DNA of 64,000 nt, taken from the NCBI RefSeq assembly GCF_017897595.1, contig NZ_JAGKIK010000007.1, forward strand, positions 62,001-126,000. Reading direction: 5' to 3'. The stretch comes from Aquimarina sp. U1-2 (lineage in GTDB: Bacteria; Bacteroidota; Bacteroidia; Flavobacteriales; Flavobacteriaceae). Of the stretch, positions 51,421 through 60,173 are shown one piece after another. A model generated the notes under the pieces. It saw only the letters and a list, made by a program, of their open reading frames with translations, did no database searches and was not told the origin of the DNA. The position numbers and the translations under genes were made by a program. The first letter of the stretch is position 1. Each line of letters opens with the position of its first letter.

Positions 51421-54294
51421 ATGAAAAATCACTACGCTTTTACTTCAATATTTAAATGTGCTTTACTTTTAAAGATACTCTTTCTAGGGATTTGTACGCC
51501 TTATTCAATATTGGCGCAAATAGCTCCTCATACCAAAAAAACTGAAAAAAACTATGAATTTGATATTCAACTAGATCAAACTTTACATACTAGTCTATAC
51601 ACAAAAGGAACTGGTAGGCCCTTTTTTAACTTTGGAGATGTTCTTGTCGCCAGAGCGGTCTTACCCGCAGACACATTCTCTGAAGGACCCACCTCGGGCC
51701 AATTCATCGGTTCTGGATACATTAATCAACAGCCGGTTCCTTTTTTAGATAAACAACCCGTACAGGGATTTTCTTCCGTTTTAAGCAATTACGATGGTAC
51801 TTTTTGGGCGTTATCAGACAATGGCTACGGGAGTATCGAAAATTCTTCTGACTATCATCTGCGTGTGTATCATATCAAACCAAAGTTTAAAACGATTTTG
51901 GGTAAAGGGGATGGTACCATCGATGTATTAAATTTTATTGAATTAAAAGATCCCAACCGCTTGATTCCTTTTGCTATTGTTAATCATTTTAGTCGAGATC
52001 GCGTACTTACAGGCGCTGATTTTGATATAGAATCGATACAAAAAACTGAACATGGTGATTTATGGATAGGAGATGAATTTGGACCTTTTTTACTGCACTT
52101 TGATAAAAACGGTATATTATTAGATCCACCCATTGCTCTTCCAGATTTTGAAAATCCTGGGAAAGAATTACGTGCTCCACAAAATCCGTTTAACGAAGAG
52201 ATTAGCGCATTACGAATAATGAATGCTATGCGCGCACATGCCAAAATGAATGGAAGCAAAAATCCGGTCATGTCTCCCTGGTTTGTAATGTTAGATGATG
52301 ATAATGACGAGACCAATGTAGGTAGTCGTAGCAATCCCCCAGCAGGTTTACCACCAGCTTCTAGTGAGCTACATAACGTTTCTTCATTAAATAGAGCAGG
52401 ACATCCTGTAGTTGTATATACGGTAAACGATCTAGAAAACATGAATCTTTTACTTCATCTGGGCGTTCAGGGGATCATCTCAGACCGACCTGATCTTTTA
52501 TTGCAAGCTGTTCAAAATTTTGATAAAGATAATAACGGAAAACCTGATTTTATAGATAGTGATGGTCTTATAGACGTGACTCTTTTTGACGCCCAAGGTC
52601 ATCGGGGAGCTCGAAACTTGAGACCCGAAAACACGCTCCCTTCTATGGAAGCTGCACTCGACTTTTTAATGCCAACTCTTGAAACCGATTGTGGAATCAC
52701 ACTAGATGGCATCCCTGTTCTTGATCATGATCCCCATATTGAAGCTGCCAAAACCAGAAAAGCAGATGGCACACCCTACGAATTTGAAGATGAGATCCTG
52801 GTAAAAAATGTAACCCTGGATCAAATACAAAATACATTTATTGCGGATAAAATACTTGAGGGCAGACCAGTACAATCTAACGATCGTTCTCTTTCTCCTG
52901 TATCGGTTGCATTTGCTAATCAATACAGATTAATAGATCCCTATGTAATGCCATCGCTACAGCAGGTATTTGATTTTGTAAATTTTTACGTAGCCTATTA
53001 CAAAAACGGACCAGGAGCATCAGATCCCGATGCCAAGAAACGATGGATGAATGCTTCGAAGGTTCGTTTTAATATTGAAACTAAAATTAATCCCAGAACC
53101 GATACGGATGATCGCGGAGACATATTCGCCCAGAGAACCGTCGATCCGGAAACCTTTACCAAAGCAATTGCAGAAATTATTGTAGCAAACGACCTGACTG
53201 AAAGAGCAGACATACAAAGTTTTGATTTTAGAACCTTATTGATTGCTCATAAAAAGTATCCTGAAATTCGTACGGTTTGCCTATTTGGTGACTTCCCAAA
53301 AGTTGAGCAAGCAGGAGATGGTACTAATCTACAAGATCAAAATGGTCAAAATACTCCGTGGCTAGGTGGCTTATATTGGCCTTATCGAAGTACTGCAACG
53401 AGTACATCTTTTAGGGTTAGAGGTAGTGGTGGTTTTGAAGGTATGGCGCTATCAGCAGATAAAAAGAAATTGTTTCCCCTATTAGAAAAACCCTTAGTTG
53501 GTGCCAAAACAAAAAATCTGCTAGTACACGAATTTGACCTGGCGAATAAAGCATATAGTGGTAAAAAATTTCAGTATCCATTAGAAGATAGAGCCACAGC
53601 AATTGGGGATTTCGTCATGTTTAGCAATAAGCGAGGAGTAATTATTGAAAGAGATGGTACTCAGGGAGACCTAAACGGATTTAAGGCGATTTACGAAGTA
53701 CAGCTAGAAGAAAATAAAGAATTGATAGAAAAAAGAAAGAATGTTGACCTACTGAATATCGAAGACTTTAGCAGAATTTCTTTACCAGGACTCGAAGGTG
53801 ATGTGGGAATAGGAAGAAACTTTGCATTCCCATTTGTTACTATTGAGAGTGTGGTAGTACTTAATCCATTTTTAATAGGCGTTTTGAATGATAATAATTA
53901 TCCATTTAGTGTAGGTAGACATGTAGGAACGGGGTTACCAGATGATAACGAATTCATAATGCTTTGGCTGGATCAACCCTTAGGAAGACCTTGGAAAAAA
54001 AGATATCAAAATGAGAAATCTATAGCAGATGATATCAAAATATATCCTAATACTTTTACAAACCATGTAACTTTTTCTAGTACTACGGCAAAAGAACATC
54101 AGATTTCAATCACTATATATGATATTGCAGGAAATATTATTAAAAAGTTAGTTGAAAACGATAAAAACTCCGGAAAGTTCAGTTATGTATGGAATGGTAC
54201 GACAGAAAGCGGAATCGAAGTTAAAAAAGGGATCTATATTGCCGTGATTGATATGAATGGCGAATTCATCAAAAAGAAATTAGTAAAGCGATAA
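51421..54294 (+). CDS. T9SS-exported esterase-like/glycerophosphodiesterase fusion
   Basis: 957 residues. Signal peptide to about 33 (YSILAQ). About 45-250: first part of an esterase-like (phytase-type) domain, with FSSVLSNYDGTFWALSDNGY and DLWIGDEFGPFLLHFDKNG. About 300-360: GDPD tail-like VVVYTVNDLENM and GVQGIISDRPDLLLQ. About 390-625: a GDPD domain starting GHRGARNLRPENTLPSMEAA with LETDCGITLDGIPVLDHD (metal and acid residues). About 660-860: second part of the esterase-like domain (GGFEGMALSADKKKLFPLLE). From about 873, a T9SS type A sorting domain (IYPNTFTNHVTF, IYDIAGNIIKKL). So it is exported by type IX secretion and probably anchored or released outside; it likely works on phosphodiesters. 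Activity untested. Confidence 0.87.
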   Translation: MKNHYAFTSIFKCALLLKILFLGICTPYSILAQIAPHTKKTEKNYEFDIQLDQTLHTSLYTKGTGRPFFNFGDVLVARAVLPADTFSEGPTSGQFIGSGYINQQPVPFLDKQPVQGFSSVLSNYDGTFWALSDNGYGSIENSSDYHLRVYHIKPKFKTILGKGDGTIDVLNFIELKDPNRLIPFAIVNHFSRDRVLTGADFDIESIQKTEHGDLWIGDEFGPFLLHFDKNGILLDPPIALPDFENPGKELRAPQNPFNEEISALRIMNAMRAHAKMNGSKNPVMSPWFVMLDDDNDETNVGSRSNPPAGLPPASSELHNVSSLNRAGHPVVVYTVNDLENMNLLLHLGVQGIISDRPDLLLQAVQNFDKDNNGKPDFIDSDGLIDVTLFDAQGHRGARNLRPENTLPSMEAALDFLMPTLETDCGITLDGIPVLDHDPHIEAAKTRKADGTPYEFEDEILVKNVTLDQIQNTFIADKILEGRPVQSNDRSLSPVSVAFANQYRLIDPYVMPSLQQVFDFVNFYVAYYKNGPGASDPDAKKRWMNASKVRFNIETKINPRTDTDDRGDIFAQRTVDPETFTKAIAEIIVANDLTERADIQSFDFRTLLIAHKKYPEIRTVCLFGDFPKVEQAGDGTNLQDQNGQNTPWLGGLYWPYRSTATSTSFRVRGSGGFEGMALSADKKKLFPLLEKPLVGAKTKNLLVHEFDLANKAYSGKKFQYPLEDRATAIGDFVMFSNKRGVIIERDGTQGDLNGFKAIYEVQLEENKELIEKRKNVDLLNIEDFSRISLPGLEGDVGIGRNFAFPFVTIESVVVLNPFLIGVLNDNNYPFSVGRHVGTGLPDDNEFIMLWLDQPLGRPWKKRYQNEKSIADDIKIYPNTFTNHVTFSSTTAKEHQISITIYDIAGNIIKKLVENDKNSGKFSYVWNGTTESGIEVKKGIYIAVIDMNGEFIKKKLVKR

Positions 54295-54380
54295 ACCTGG
54301 ATGGTGCATTAGAAAATCTATTACATACTCTTAAATAAAGTAAATCAGATTAACCAACTTTACAACTATTCTAAACAAAA

Positions 54381-54500
54381 AGAGACTATCTGGAAAAATT
54401 TCACTAATTATGCTAAGCAATACACGATCAATTCTTTGCTCATAGTATTGTAAAAATTTACTTCCCTAAGCCAGGCATAACATTTTTTCAGATAGTCTCT
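54381..54500. repeat. MITE-like unit or bidirectional terminator
   Basis: A 120 bp unit bounded by inverted repeats AGAGACTATCTGGAAAAA (54381-54398) and TTTTTTCAGATAGTCTCT (54483-54500), differing by one base. The interior (about 85 bp) is AT-rich with no gene. It lies between convergent genes, where a terminator is also expected; the T- and A-runs at the inner arm edges fit either reading. Confidence 0.55.
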
Positions 54501-54520
54501 TCTCCTTATGAACTATAGAT

Positions 54521-55315
54521 TTATTTCAATTGGTTGGCCAATAATTCTGCTACCAATTCGGCAGATGCAGGATTTTGTCCTGTGATTATCAATCCGTCTT
54601 CTACTGCATAGGGGCTCCAGTCTTCAGCTTTAGAGTATATACCATTATTTTTTTTAAGCATATCTTCTACCAAAAACGGAACTACATTAGTTAGTTCTAC
54701 AGCAGCTTCTTCGGTATTGGTGAAGCCTGTAACTTTCTTTCCACTTACCAAAGGATCACCCTGAGCGTTTTTGGTATTCTTAAAAACTGCTGGTGCATGA
54801 CATACGGCAGCAATGGGCTTACCATTTTTGTAAAACTTTTCTATTAAGTCGATTGATTTTTTATCTTCTGCAAGATCCCATAACGGGCCATGCCCACCAG
54901 GGTAGAATACAGCATCATAATTTGCTTCGCTTACATTATCCAACTTGATCGTATTCGCTAATAGTTTTTGGGTTGGTTGATCAGAATTAAATCCTTTGGT
55001 TGACGGGGTTTGGAAATCTGGCAACTCACTTTTTGGATCGATAGGTGGCTGTCCTCCTTTTGGTGAAGCCAAAGTAATATCAAATCCTTTGTCCTTCAAA
55101 ATATAGTACGGAGTTGCAAATTCTTCTACCCAAAATCCCGTTTCTTTTCCTGTATTTCCTAGTTCTGAGTGGCTAGTTAGTACAAAAAGTACTTTCTTAC
55201 TTGTTGTTACCTCTTCTTTACCTGTTGAAGTTTCTGGTTGAGTATTATTGCTCTTTTTTTGCTCTGCACAAGAGGCAAACGCAATAACAGCTAGCATTAT
55301 AATTATGTTTTTCAT
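54521..55315 (-). CDS. DJ-1/PfpI-family protein, predicted lipoprotein
   Basis: 264 residues from ATG 55315. Lipoprotein signal MKNIIIMLAVIAFASC (Cys16). The class I glutamine-amidotransferase-like domain (about 40-262) has the nucleophile elbow IAAVCHAPAVF with Cys near 177, AVFYPGGHGPLWDLAED near 140 and the N-terminal LTSHSELGNTGKETGFWVEE typical of the Hsp31/YDR533C-like branch (glyoxalase III or chaperone). An exported, lipidated member is unusual. Role uncertain. Single gene with its own -7 element. Confidence 0.85.
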   Translation of the reverse strand: MKNIIIMLAVIAFASCAEQKKSNNTQPETSTGKEEVTTSKKVLFVLTSHSELGNTGKETGFWVEEFATPYYILKDKGFDITLASPKGGQPPIDPKSELPDFQTPSTKGFNSDQPTQKLLANTIKLDNVSEANYDAVFYPGGHGPLWDLAEDKKSIDLIEKFYKNGKPIAAVCHAPAVFKNTKNAQGDPLVSGKKVTGFTNTEEAAVELTNVVPFLVEDMLKKNNGIYSKAEDWSPYAVEDGLIITGQNPASAELVAELLANQLK

Positions 55316-55343
55316 ATACATTAATTTTAGTTTTTAATGTATA

Positions 55344-55351
55344 CAAAGTTA
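55344..55351 (-). promoter_or_regulatory. -7 element of the DJ-1/PfpI lipoprotein gene
   Basis: On the minus strand TAACTTTG, a full TAnnTTTG match, 28 nt before the ATG at 55315. Confidence 0.55.
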
Positions 55352-55416
55352 AAACATAGCGTTTGTAAAAAAATTGATCTATGGTAATAAGTAATACCTA
55401 AGTTCAATAATTACTC

Positions 55417-55548
55417 TATTGATTTTCAGAAACCTCATTTTGTTTCAGTCATTTTATGCGAGGTCGAGAGGTTATTTTTAAGTTCATTAACCAAGTCTCG
55501 ACTGAGCCTGTCCTGAGTTCTGACGAAGGGCTCGATCAGACAGGCTAA
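55417..55548 (+). repeat. Dispersed repeat C, copy 3
   Basis: CTATTGATTTTCAGAAACCT, then GCGAGGTCGAGAGGTTATTT, then TCTCGACTGAGCCTGTCCTG and the palindromic tail GGGCTCGATCAGACAGGC. The first 85 or so bases match the reverse complement of copy 1 closely. Confidence 0.65.
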
Positions 55549-55636
55549 AGTACTTGATTACTATTCAAAAAATAAGAATTAAATTCTGGTCAATAGTACT
55601 GTTACAACACTAAAAACCTACCTTTCTATGACTACA

Positions 55637-56215
55637 CTAAGAAGCTATTTCTTTTCTTATTCTACTCAAACTTTCGGTAGTGATACCTAAATATGAAGCA
55701 ATGTGATAATTTTTGATCTTCGCATTGATATCAGGATATGCTCTCATGAAATCGATATATCGCTCCTTTGCGGGTTTAGATAGATTGCCTAAAATTCTAT
55801 TCTGAAAACTTGAAAATGATTTCTCTAATTTTTTTCTAAAATGCGTCTCTATTTTAGGAATAGTTTGATAGATTTCTTCAATATCCTCTTTATAAATTTT
55901 ATACAGTTTGGCTGGCTGAATGCATTCTATAGTCAAAAGTGCTTCTTTCTGTTCAAAATACGCAGTGTAATCACTAATCCACCAGTCTTTTACGGCAAAT
56001 TGTAATGTATGCTCTTTGCCTGCTACATCTATAAAAAAAGTTCGTAAGCACCCGTCTATCACATAGAATTGATGGGTCACTCTATCATGCATACGCAATA
56101 CAATATCCCCCTTATCGACAGATATGCTTTCGAATTTGGATTGAATAAAATTAATTTCTTCTAAACTAAGCTGCTCTTCTTTAAAAATATGAGATGTGAT
56201 TACGCTTTTGGTCAC
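55637..56215 (-). CDS. Crp/Fnr-family transcriptional regulator
   Basis: 192 residues from a GTG start at 56215. Cyclic-nucleotide-binding-type beta-roll (about 20-130; VIDGCLRTFFIDVAGKEHTL) and a C-terminal winged helix with YHIASYLGITTESLSRIRKE near 170. The PBC arginine/glutamate signature for cAMP is not evident, so the ligand is unknown. It may be co-transcribed with the upstream gene at 56249-56758, 33 bp away on the same strand. Confidence 0.85.
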   Translation of the reverse strand: MTKSVITSHIFKEEQLSLEEINFIQSKFESISVDKGDIVLRMHDRVTHQFYVIDGCLRTFFIDVAGKEHTLQFAVKDWWISDYTAYFEQKEALLTIECIQPAKLYKIYKEDIEEIYQTIPKIETHFRKKLEKSFSSFQNRILGNLSKPAKERYIDFMRAYPDINAKIKNYHIASYLGITTESLSRIRKEIAS

Positions 56216-56248
56216 GATCTGGATGAGCGTTGAAAATTAATAAAATGT

Positions 56249-56758
56249 TTAATTTCGTGGATATAAGAATGACCTTTCGACTTCAAAATCCACAACACCA
56301 TCTTCTCTAACCTCATAAGTAATAAAGAGTTCTCCCCAGTAGACTCCATCGGTAAAATCAGCAATAATCCATTTATGATTTAATAATCGTACTTTATTAA
56401 TCGCCATATGACCCTCCATACCAGCATAAGGTACAATAGGGTTATCTTTTCCCGGTGCGTTTTCTCCTATAATCTTATCACTTATGGTTAGTGCCAATTT
56501 ATTAGGATTATATCCCATTTCTTCAAAATAACTCGCAGCATCTTCATTACTTTCCAAAGAAAAATAGGTAAGATCCAAATTAATATCAACTAGAGAATCA
56601 ATTTTTATCGCTGCCAGAGAGTCCTGAGATTTGAGCTGAAATTGAAGTTTTTCAATTTTGGCATCATAAGATTCCTTAGCCTTCTTCGCATTCATAAACT
56701 GAAAAAGCACGAATAAAGCGGTGAAAAGGAAGAGGTACATAAATATATTCTTTTTCAT
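56249..56758 (-). CDS. Hypothetical membrane-anchored protein
   Basis: 169 residues: one N-terminal membrane helix (about 5-24), a coiled-coil stretch (about 25-48, AKKAKESYDAKIEKLQFQLK), then a compact extracytoplasmic domain with a conserved-looking HKWIIADFTDGVYWGELFI block near 128. I do not recognise the family. Topology suggests a domain facing the periplasm. Lies between the PhnP-like hydrolase and the Crp/Fnr gene on the same strand. Confidence 0.65.
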   Translation of the reverse strand: MKKNIFMYLFLFTALFVLFQFMNAKKAKESYDAKIEKLQFQLKSQDSLAAIKIDSLVDINLDLTYFSLESNEDAASYFEEMGYNPNKLALTISDKIIGENAPGKDNPIVPYAGMEGHMAINKVRLLNHKWIIADFTDGVYWGELFITYEVREDGVVDFEVERSFLYPRN

Positions 56759-56830
56759 AGATTTTTTTTAGTATTTGAAATATTCTGGTCTATTTCACCT
56801 TTGAAATATTTTTCTAAGTATGACATGAAC

Positions 56831-57592
56831 TTATATTGTAATTTTTAAATTATCGTAAGCAATAAAAACATGATCAGGTAGTGTTTTTTCGACTTCAGCA
56901 TGAAAACCTAATAAATGACTAATATGAGTAAGATACGCTCTTTTAGGTTTTATTTCATCAATAAATTCGAGGGCTTCTTCTAAATTGAAATGAGAATGAT
57001 GCGGTTCGATTCTCAAGGCATTGACCACCAAAACCTGAACTCCTAATAACTTCGACTTTTCTTCGTCTTCAACAGTTTTTACATCAGTTAAATAAGCAAA
57101 ATCTTGAAATCTAAAACCAAAAACCTGCAATCGATTATGCATCGTATTTATAGGAATGACTTCTAAATTTCCGAGAATGAAAGGTGAATTTGTTAACTCA
57201 TGTTCAATAACACTTGGGGCACCAGGATACTTGTTTTCTGATGAAAAAATATAGTCAAACCTTTTTCTTAGCGCTTTTAGTACTCTTTTATGGGCATACA
57301 CTGGAATATCCCCCTGTCGGAAAAAAAACGGACGAATATCATCCATGCCCATCGTATGATCTGCGTGCTCATGGGTGAAAACGATCCCATCAATTCTAGA
57401 CACTTGATTAGCGAGCATTTGCTGCCTAAAATCGGGGCCACAATCAATCACATAGGTAAATTCATTCCACGATATAAGTACCGACACCCGAAGTCGCTTA
57501 TCTTTTGGGTCGTCACTTTGGCAAACAGGATGTTTGCTTCCTATAATGGGAACACCTTGTGAAGTACCCGTACCCAAAAATGTGATTTCCAT
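56831..57592 (-). CDS. PhnP-like MBL-fold hydrolase
   Basis: 253 residues. The opening MEITFLGTGTSQGVPIIGS and FTHEHADHTMGMDDIRPF (HxHxDH near 74-79), NTMHNRLQVFG near 148, YLTDVKTV near 168 and the late THISHLLGFH near 224 define the PhnP/RNase-Z-like branch, which cleaves cyclic phosphodiesters. There is no phosphonate (phn) operon here, so a cyclic nucleotide or similar substrate is more likely. Cytoplasmic. Upstream of the hypothetical gene and Crp/Fnr on the same strand, possibly one operon. Confidence 0.86.
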   Translation of the reverse strand: MEITFLGTGTSQGVPIIGSKHPVCQSDDPKDKRLRVSVLISWNEFTYVIDCGPDFRQQMLANQVSRIDGIVFTHEHADHTMGMDDIRPFFFRQGDIPVYAHKRVLKALRKRFDYIFSSENKYPGAPSVIEHELTNSPFILGNLEVIPINTMHNRLQVFGFRFQDFAYLTDVKTVEDEEKSKLLGVQVLVVNALRIEPHHSHFNLEEALEFIDEIKPKRAYLTHISHLLGFHAEVEKTLPDHVFIAYDNLKITI

Positions 57593-57731
57593 AATAAATA
57601 GTTACATCACAAATGTAACTATATTTTCTTGTCAAAAAATACTTAGATTTCCTAATTATTTTAAAGATATGAAATGCATAGAGAAATTTACTTTCTTCCT
57701 TTTTTAATACTTACGGTATTAGTACCTTTAC

Positions 57732-57833
57732 GGTTAACTACCTCGGGGCAAACCCACGAGGAATTCGTTGAAATCAATTTTTCAATTTCGAGGCAAGCTT
57801 AGGGTATTATACTCTTTGGCGGTGCCAATAAAC
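57732..57833 (+). repeat. Palindromic repeat B, long copy
   Basis: GTTAACTACCTCGGGGCAAA, central GAATTCGTTGAAATCAATTT, and TTAGGGTATTATACTCTTTG with GCGGTGCCAATAAAC. Same layout as 42186-42290. It ends 34 bp before the ATG at 57868, so it forms the leader of that gene. Confidence 0.8.
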
Positions 57834-57867
57834 AAAAAAAGCCCTTTTTACTATGCCTATTACGATA

Positions 57868-59310
57868 ATGGGAGATAAAGAATTTGAATCTGTTCCCTCG
57901 ATAAAGAGTAAAGCTTTACGTATTAATCTCAATCAGAACATCTACGGTACCTTTGCAGAAATTGGTGCAGGTCAGGAGACTGTTCGTAATTTTTTTAGAG
58001 CGGGCGGTGCCTCTGGAACCATTGCAAAGGCCATGAGCGCCTATGATAAAGATTTTAGTGATGCCATTTATGGCATAGAAAATGACAAACGCTATGTAAC
58101 TGAAGCAAGGTTAAAAAAGATGCTTAAGCATGAGGTTAACCTGATAGAACAACGAATTTCAAGAGAAAAACATCCTAATAAACTATTTTTTAGTTACGCC
58201 AATACCGTTGCCACTATTGACTTTGCAAAAAAATACAAAGGTCATGGATGGGTGGGTATACGATATCAAACCGTTCCTAACGAAGCGTATAATGAAATTA
58301 CACTGCATATTCGTTTTCATGAAAACGATGCGAAATTGCAACAAATGACATTGGGTATATTAGGTGTTAATCTCATCTACGGAGCGTATTACAAATATGA
58401 CAATCCTAAAAAATTATTGCGATACTTATATGATCACTTAGATAAGGATCAAATAGAAATAGATACGATCAACTTTTCGGGTCCTAGATTTACCAAAGTT
58501 GATAATCGTTTAATGAGCTTACAACTGGTTAAAAATGGTATGACCGAAGCTGTAATGTTTGGTCCCGATGGCAATAATATTTTACCTGCTGCAATTTTAT
58601 ACAAAAAAAATATTCTGGCGCTTCGCGGAAGTTTTAGACCGGTGACCAAAGTAAATATGGATATTTACAAGTCGTCTCTTAATATGTTTTTAAATGAAAA
58701 CAAAGTAAATAAGAACAAAACCGTTGTTATTTTTGAGATTACACTTTCGAATTTAAGAGCAGAAGGCGAAATAGATGAAGAGGACTTTATGGCGAGAGCA
58801 AGGCTTTTATGCTCTTTGGGACAAACTGTGATGATATCTAATTTTAAGGAATATTATCGAGTAGTCGAGTATTTCTCTAATTACACCAAAGAACGAATGG
58901 CGTTGGCTATGGGTGTAAACAACCTTGTCGATATTTTTGATGAAAAATACTACAGACATTTGAGTGGTGGTATTCTCGAAGCATTTGGAAAACTATTCTT
59001 TAAAGATCTGAAAGTATATTTGTATCCGCTACACGACCAGGAAACCGACGAAGTTACCAATAGTGATAATTTAAAGGTACACCCAAGAATGAAAGAGCTC
59101 TATAAATTCTTTAAATATAACGGTAAACTGGTTGATATTACCGATTACGATGCCAGCGTGATGGATATTTTTTCTAGAGAGGTTTTACAGAAAATTCAAG
59201 ATGGGGAGACAGGATGGGAAGATCAATTACCAGAACTGGTACCCGAAATGATCAAAGAAAATAACTTTTTTGGATACAAAGCTCCCGAAGAAGAAACTGT
59301 TAAACGATAA
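57868..59310 (+). CDS. Conserved Bacteroidota protein of unknown function
   Basis: 480 residues from ATG 57868 (an ATG at 57853 is also in frame; the later one matches homologues as I recall them). Cytoplasmic, no signal. A strikingly conserved start (NQNIYGTFAEIGAGQETVRN, FRAGGASGTIAKAMSAYDKD) recurs throughout Bacteroidota, sometimes under a nicotinate-nucleotide adenylyltransferase label. No HxGH or other nucleotidyltransferase motif is visible, so I do not endorse that name. The glycine-rich N-terminal motif suggests ligand binding. Monocistronic with a strong terminator. Confidence 0.75.
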   Translation: MGDKEFESVPSIKSKALRINLNQNIYGTFAEIGAGQETVRNFFRAGGASGTIAKAMSAYDKDFSDAIYGIENDKRYVTEARLKKMLKHEVNLIEQRISREKHPNKLFFSYANTVATIDFAKKYKGHGWVGIRYQTVPNEAYNEITLHIRFHENDAKLQQMTLGILGVNLIYGAYYKYDNPKKLLRYLYDHLDKDQIEIDTINFSGPRFTKVDNRLMSLQLVKNGMTEAVMFGPDGNNILPAAILYKKNILALRGSFRPVTKVNMDIYKSSLNMFLNENKVNKNKTVVIFEITLSNLRAEGEIDEEDFMARARLLCSLGQTVMISNFKEYYRVVEYFSNYTKERMALAMGVNNLVDIFDEKYYRHLSGGILEAFGKLFFKDLKVYLYPLHDQETDEVTNSDNLKVHPRMKELYKFFKYNGKLVDITDYDASVMDIFSREVLQKIQDGETGWEDQLPELVPEMIKENNFFGYKAPEEETVKR

Positions 59311-59330
59311 AAGACAAATATTTACATATA

Positions 59331-59364
59331 AAAAGCTCGGGGTTCTTTAATTCCGAGCTTTTTT
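59331..59364 (+). terminator. Rho-independent terminator
   Basis: AAAAGCTCGG and CCGAGCTTTT arms, followed by TT, 20 bp after the 57868-59310 stop. On the minus strand the same hairpin could serve the convergent bcp gene. Confidence 0.9.
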
Positions 59365-59448
59365 AGTAAGATCGTATTAGAATTTAATTCAAAATCCGTA
59401 ATTCTAGATTTTCTTTATGATAACTTTTAAAATGCACAACATAGTACT

Positions 59449-59898
59449 TTACAAGATTTGCGCAGCATGATCTTTTGTCTTTACTTTTGAAATAACTTCA
59501 GAAATTACTCCATTTTCATCGATAACAAAAGTAGTTCTATGAATCCCATCATATTCTTTACCCATAAATTTTTTGGGTCCCCAAACACCAAAGGCCTCTA
59601 TCACTTTTTTATCTTCGTCTGCTAGTAAAGGATAGGGTAAGTCGTACTTATTTTTAAAATTTTGTTGTCGTTTGGCACTGTCAGCACTCACACCTATAAT
59701 CTCATATCCCTCTTTTTGAAATGTTTGATAATTATCCTTTAAATTACAAGCCTCGGCCGTGCAACCTGGTGTACTCGCCTTGGGATAGAAAAATATTACC
59801 AACTTCTTTCCTTTATAATCGCTCAAAGTAATTTTATTTCCATCCTGATCAAGGGCTTCAAAATTAGGAGCCTTATCTCCTTCTTTTAATGTTGTCAT
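59449..59898 (-). CDS. bcp: Thioredoxin-dependent thiol peroxidase Bcp (PrxQ)
   Basis: 149 residues, the family length. KLVIFFYPKASTPGCTAEAC near 31-50 holds the peroxidatic Cys (TPGCT) and the resolving Cys five residues on, as in E. coli Bcp; NLKDNYQTF and VIGVSADSAKRQQNFKNKYD follow. It reduces peroxides with thioredoxin. Cytoplasmic. CAAAGGTA at 59944-59951 is a minus-strand -7 element TACCTTTG. Confidence 0.93.
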   Translation of the reverse strand: MTTLKEGDKAPNFEALDQDGNKITLSDYKGKKLVIFFYPKASTPGCTAEACNLKDNYQTFQKEGYEIIGVSADSAKRQQNFKNKYDLPYPLLADEDKKVIEAFGVWGPKKFMGKEYDGIHRTTFVIDENGVISEVISKVKTKDHAAQIL

Positions 59899-59943
59899 AG
59901 AACTGTAATTTATTTAAATTATATTTTGTTTAATTTTTATTAT

Positions 59944-59951
59944 CAAAGGTA
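59944..59951 (-). promoter_or_regulatory. -7 element of bcp
   Basis: On the minus strand TACCTTTG, a full TAnnTTTG match 46 nt before the bcp ATG. No TTG at standard spacing. Confidence 0.5.
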
Positions 59952-60080
59952 AAACAAAATAACTACTGCTCTATAAACTTTATATTTTTTTTGTAATTAT
60001 ATTTTGAGTGTTCGTAACATTACCATAAGGTTAAAAATCAATAATAGTATGTCACAATAAGCATAGTCAAGATGTATGTA

Positions 60081-60124
60081 TCAACCCTCATTACGAAATT
60101 CTAATGCACAATCCCGGTCAAACA
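60081..60124 (+). repeat. Short dispersed repeat F, copy 3
   Basis: TCAACCCTCATTACGAAATT then CTAATGCACAATCCCGGTCA; compare 23311-23353. It lies upstream of nth. Confidence 0.5.
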
Positions 60125-60173
60125 GACAATCCTAATTTTATTTAATACATTAGTGCAAAATTATTGAGGCTAC

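Noticed and set aside
57868..59310. Nicotinate-nucleotide adenylyltransferase assignment
   Set aside because: No HxGH or ISSTxxR-type motif could be found; the name seems to circulate by annotation transfer.
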